Assembly: GCA_019264505.1 (NCBI GenBank)
Contig: JAHUZY010000386.1
Span: 1 to 9,201 of the forward strand
Direction of reading: 5' to 3'
Source: Phenylobacterium sp.
GTDB lineage: Bacteria; Pseudomonadota; Alphaproteobacteria; Caulobacterales; Caulobacteraceae
DNA length: 9,201 bases
Both the position numbers and the translations under genes were made by a program. Within the stretch, counting starts at the first letter, position 1; each line of letters opens with the position of its first letter. Below, piece after piece: positions 7,304 through 9,201 of this stretch. The notes under the pieces are model-generated. The model did not search any database and was not told the DNA's origin. It saw only the letters and a list, made by a program, of their open reading frames with translations.

Positions 7304-7837
7304 ATGCAGCTCTACCACTTCAGCGACGATCCCGGCATCGCGGTTTTCGAACCGCGCCCCGTCCGCGTCCCCTCGGCGCGGCCGCCGGGGCGCGACTGGC
7401 TGAATGGACCGCTGGTCTGGGCCATCGAGGACGCCTGGCAGGCCCTGTACCTGTTTCCCCGGGACTGTCCGCGCATCCTGCTGTTTCCCCGGGCCGACAC
7501 CACCGCGGCCGACCGGGCCACCTGGTTTGGCGCAAGCCCGGCCCGGGCCCTCGCCTTTGTGGAGTGGGACTGGCTGGAAGCCCTGCGGACGGCGACCCTC
7601 TATCGCTATGCCCTGCCCAGCGCCCCGTTCGAGAATCTGAACGATGCGGGCATGTGGGTGGCCCGCGAAGCCGTGACGCCGCGGGCCTGCCAGACCCTCA
7701 CCGATCTGCCCGCCGCCCTGCGCGAGGCCGGCGTCGAGCTGCGCCTCACCGAAACCCTGACCCATCTGCGCCCGGTCTGGGACACCACCCTGCACGCCAG
7801 CGGCGTCCGCCTGCGCCACGCCAAGGACTGGACATGA
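7304..7837 (+). CDS. DUF6886-type protein of unknown function
   Basis: The 177-residue protein opens MQLYHFSDDPGIAVFEPRPV, followed by DWLNGPLVWAIEDAWQALYLFPRDCPRILLFPR; this pattern matches proteins annotated as DUF6886, recognised here from memory of the family. No signal peptide, membrane segment or known catalytic motif is seen. It is rich in Trp, Arg and Leu. LFPR occurs twice 10 residues apart, encoded by an exact 13-bp direct repeat (7451-7463 and 7481-7493). No ribosome-binding site precedes the ATG; a leaderless message is possible, as is common in Caulobacter. Its stop overlaps the ATG of the isomerase gene by 4 bp, so the two are probably translated together. It diverges from the kinase across 173 bp. 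Function is unknown. Confidence 0.75.
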   Translation: MQLYHFSDDPGIAVFEPRPVRVPSARPPGRDWLNGPLVWAIEDAWQALYLFPRDCPRILLFPRADTTAADRATWFGASPARALAFVEWDWLEALRTATLYRYALPSAPFENLNDAGMWVAREAVTPRACQTLTDLPAALREAGVELRLTETLTHLRPVWDTTLHASGVRLRHAKDWT

Positions 7838-8649
7838 AGACCTCCCTCCTCGCCGGCCTGCTGGCCGCGCTGCTGCCGCTGGCCGCCGCCGCCCAGGCCC
7901 CCGACTGGCGCAGGCCTGATCCCGCCGAGACCCTGGTGATCGACACCACCAAGGGGCGGATCGTGGTGGAGCTGGCCCCGCAGGTCGCGCCGCAGGCCGT
8001 GGCCCGGGTCAAGCTGCTGGCCAAGGAGGGCGTCTATGACGGCCTGCAGTTCCACCGGGTGATCGCGGGCTTCGTCGCCCAGACCGGCAACCCCAACAAT
8101 CAGGATGGGGGAACCTCGGCCCATCCGGACTTGGGCCCGGAATTCACCTTCCGCCTGACGCCGGAGCTGGCCCCGCAGGTCACCTTCGTCACCGAGGCCA
8201 GCGACGGCCGAACCGGTTTCCTGGGTTCCCTGCCAATCAGCGCGGTCTCAGGCGCAGAAGAGGCCCGGGCGCGGAACGGCCGGATCCTGGCCTGGGGCGC
8301 CTATTGCCAAGGGGTGTTCGGCATGGGCCGCCAGGCCGACCCCGGGACGGCCAACAGCGAGATCTTCGTCATGCTGGACTCAGCGCGCCGGCTGGACCGG
8401 GACTACACCCCGTTCGGCCGGGTGATCGCGGGCTTCGATGTGGCGAAGGCCCTGGCGGTGGGCGAGCCCCCGGAGGCGCCGGACCAGATGATCCGCGTGG
8501 CCCTCGCCGCCGACCTGCCGGCCGCCGAGCGCCCCAGCCTGGAGGTGGCCGACGCAAGGGGCGAGCTCTTCCAGGCCCGCGTCGCCGCCCTGCGCGCCGA
8601 AAAGGGCGCTGACTTCTCCCTCTGCGACGTGGAGATCCCGGTGCGCTGA
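7834..8649 (+). CDS. Secreted cyclophilin-type peptidyl-prolyl cis-trans isomerase
   Basis: The 271-residue precursor has a Sec signal peptide with a hydrophobic core (5-17) and an AAA cleavage site after about Ala20, so it should act in the periplasm. The cyclophilin domain (about 33-210) has LQFHRVIAGFVAQTGNP at 71-87; Arg75, Phe80 and Gln83 fall at the spacing of catalytic Arg55, Phe60 and Gln63 of human cyclophilin A. TANSEIFVML (172-181) corresponds to the ANSQFF strand, with Glu in place of the usual Gln. Between these two motifs there are about 45 more residues than in a minimal cyclophilin. Cys158 and Cys264 could form a disulfide. A tail of about 60 residues follows the domain. The ATG has AAGGA 6 bp upstream and overlaps the previous gene's stop. 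RVIAGF appears twice (75-80, 196-201), encoded by an exact 20-bp repeat. Confidence 0.9.
   Translation: MKTSLLAGLLAALLPLAAAAQAPDWRRPDPAETLVIDTTKGRIVVELAPQVAPQAVARVKLLAKEGVYDGLQFHRVIAGFVAQTGNPNNQDGGTSAHPDLGPEFTFRLTPELAPQVTFVTEASDGRTGFLGSLPISAVSGAEEARARNGRILAWGAYCQGVFGMGRQADPGTANSEIFVMLDSARRLDRDYTPFGRVIAGFDVAKALAVGEPPEAPDQMIRVALAADLPAAERPSLEVADARGELFQARVAALRAEKGADFSLCDVEIPVR
8055..8437 (+). repeat. Exact 20-bp in-frame direct repeat inside the isomerase gene
   Basis: The 20-mer ccgggtgatcgcgggcttcg occurs at 8055-8074 and 8418-8437, 363 bp apart and in the same reading frame. Both copies encode RVIAGF; the span given covers both copies and the unique DNA between them. Confidence 0.9.
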
Positions 8650-8681
8650 CCATCTTGGCGCGCCGCACCCGCCCCCACCCG

Positions 8682-8768
8682 CGTCACCCTCGGGCTTGTC
8701 CCGAGGGTCCCTCGTCGGGGCGGGCGCAAGCGTCGAGAGGGACCCGGGGCACAAGGCCCAGGGTGACG
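8682..8768. repeat. REP-like palindromic repeat, copy 1
   Basis: Two 32-bp arms (8682-8713 and 8737-8768) are inverted repeats matching at 27 of 32 positions around a 23-bp centre, and the unit ends in CGTCAC and GTGACG. The left arm also folds on itself as a perfect 9-bp hairpin: ACCCTCGGG, loop CTTGT, CCCGAGGGT (8686-8708). It begins 32 bp after the isomerase stop, so it may also end or protect that transcript, although no T-run follows. A second copy in the same orientation lies beyond the GIY-YIG gene. Confidence 0.9.
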
Positions 8769-8788
8769 GTTAGTATGTGACGACTCAC

Positions 8789-8795
8789 GGGAGGG
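8789..8795 (+). promoter_or_regulatory. Strong ribosome-binding site of the GIY-YIG gene
   Basis: GGGAGGG lies 7 bp before the ATG at 8803, the strongest Shine-Dalgarno match among the genes here. This supports 8803 as the ancestral start of the broken gene. Confidence 0.6.
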
Positions 8796-8802
8796 CGAAC
8801 CC

Positions 8803-9101
8803 ATGGTCGGGCGCGACGCCTATATCGCGGTCTATATGATGAGCGACCGGCCCGCGGGACGATCTACATCGGGGTCACGAGCCAGCTTCCCCGTCGCATC
8901 TGGGAGCACCGGGAAGGTGTCGAGCCAGGGTTCACCCGGCGCTATGGGCTTAAACGCCTCGTCTGGTACGAGCCCCACGATGACATGGGGGTTGCGATCG
9001 GGCGGGAAAAATCGCTCAAGCGCTGGCCCCGCCAGTGGAAGATCAACCTGATCGAAGCGACGAACCCGCATTGGGCCGACCTCTATCCGAGCCTGGTCTG
9101 A
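8803..9101 (+). pseudogene. GIY-YIG nuclease family gene, frameshifted
   Basis: Small GIY-YIG proteins are single-domain endonuclease-like proteins of about 90-100 residues. The ATG frame gives MVGRDAYIAVYMMSDRP and then turns to unrelated sequence. The same family protein resumes one frame over at 8856: GTIYIGVTSQLPRRIWEHRE, then GFTRRYGLKRLVWYE, AIGREKSLKRWPRQWKINLI and NPHWADLYPSLV, ending at the TGA 9099-9101. One extra C in the CCC run at 8851-8853 would join them as SDRPRGTIYIG, giving 99 residues. The YIG tyrosine, the RR arginine pair and the glutamate of REKSLK are all intact, so the break looks recent, or is a sequencing error. No start codon serves the second frame before the break. 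Flanking palindromes suggest a mobile or repeat-associated setting. Confidence 0.88.
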
Positions 9102-9123
9102 CGAAGGCCCGTCACCCCACACG

Positions 9124-9201
9124 CGTCACCCTCGGGCCTGTCCCGAGGGTCCCTGTCGAGGACGGGCGCAAGCGGCGCGAGGGACCCTGGGCACGAGGCC
9201 C
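9124..9201. repeat. REP-like palindromic repeat, copy 2 (cut by the window end)
   Basis: This is a second copy of the palindrome in the same orientation, about 90% identical to copy 1 over its 78 visible bases (about six substitutions and two one-base gaps). The 9-bp hairpin arms ACCCTCGGG / CCCGAGGGT (9128-9136, 9142-9150) are identical to copy 1; the loop is CCTGT instead of CTTGT. The last roughly 9 bases expected from copy 1 lie outside the window. Confidence 0.88.

Noticed and set aside
6351..7403. 350-codon plus-strand frame across the kinase gene and the divergent spacer
   Set aside because: It is antisense to a recognisable PfkB kinase, crosses the start of the DUF6886-type gene in another frame and shows no motif.
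7129..7833. Upstream extension of the isomerase reading frame
   Set aside because: It overlaps the DUF6886-type gene out of frame and would put the signal peptide in the middle of the protein.
8832..9122. 96-codon minus-strand frame over the GIY-YIG gene
   Set aside because: It is the antisense shadow of the broken nuclease gene, whose family motifs on the plus strand are unmistakable.
8682..9201. The two palindromes as a CRISPR array or as attachment sites of a prophage or integron
   Set aside because: There are only two copies, separated by a gene; there are no short regular spacers, cas genes, integrase or tRNA target.

Overview
GC-rich (roughly 70%) alphaproteobacterial chromosome. The protein families, gene order and start signals point to Caulobacterales (Caulobacter, Phenylobacterium or Brevundimonas type). 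This placement is an inference from family resemblance; no marker RNA gene is present.

Left block (1-3037). The 5' end of secB runs off the left edge on the minus strand. Across a 207-bp divergent spacer, with a nested inverted repeat and a candidate promoter, lies a tight plus-strand cluster: a membrane-anchored Tim44-like protein (TTG start), the lipoprotein murein transglycosylase MltA (GTG start, 4 bp later) and an Smr-domain protein (ATGA overlap with mltA). A small PHA-system protein follows after 51 bp and ends tail-to-tail against the histidine operon, with interlocked stop codons.

Middle block (3034-7130, minus strand). A histidine-biosynthesis operon is transcribed in the order PfkB-family (adenosine-type) kinase, hisB, hisH, hisA, hisF, hisE. 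Junctions range from a 27-bp gap to 4-bp overlaps, so the genes are probably one mRNA. HisH and HisF form the IGP synthase that releases AICAR, HisA supplies its substrate, HisB acts next, and HisE acts early. hisG, hisD, hisC and hisI are not in this window. A candidate promoter lies upstream of the kinase.

Right block (7304-9201, plus strand). A DUF6886-type protein overlaps by ATGA a secreted cyclophilin-type peptidyl-prolyl isomerase with an extra segment of about 45 residues. Beyond it is the only accessory-looking part of the window: a GIY-YIG endonuclease gene broken by one missing base, sitting between two same-orientation copies of a REP-like palindrome (about 90% identical; the second is cut by the window end). 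This palindrome-nuclease-palindrome unit is the best candidate for an undescribed element here. The rest is ordinary housekeeping sequence, interesting mainly for its start codons and gene couplings.
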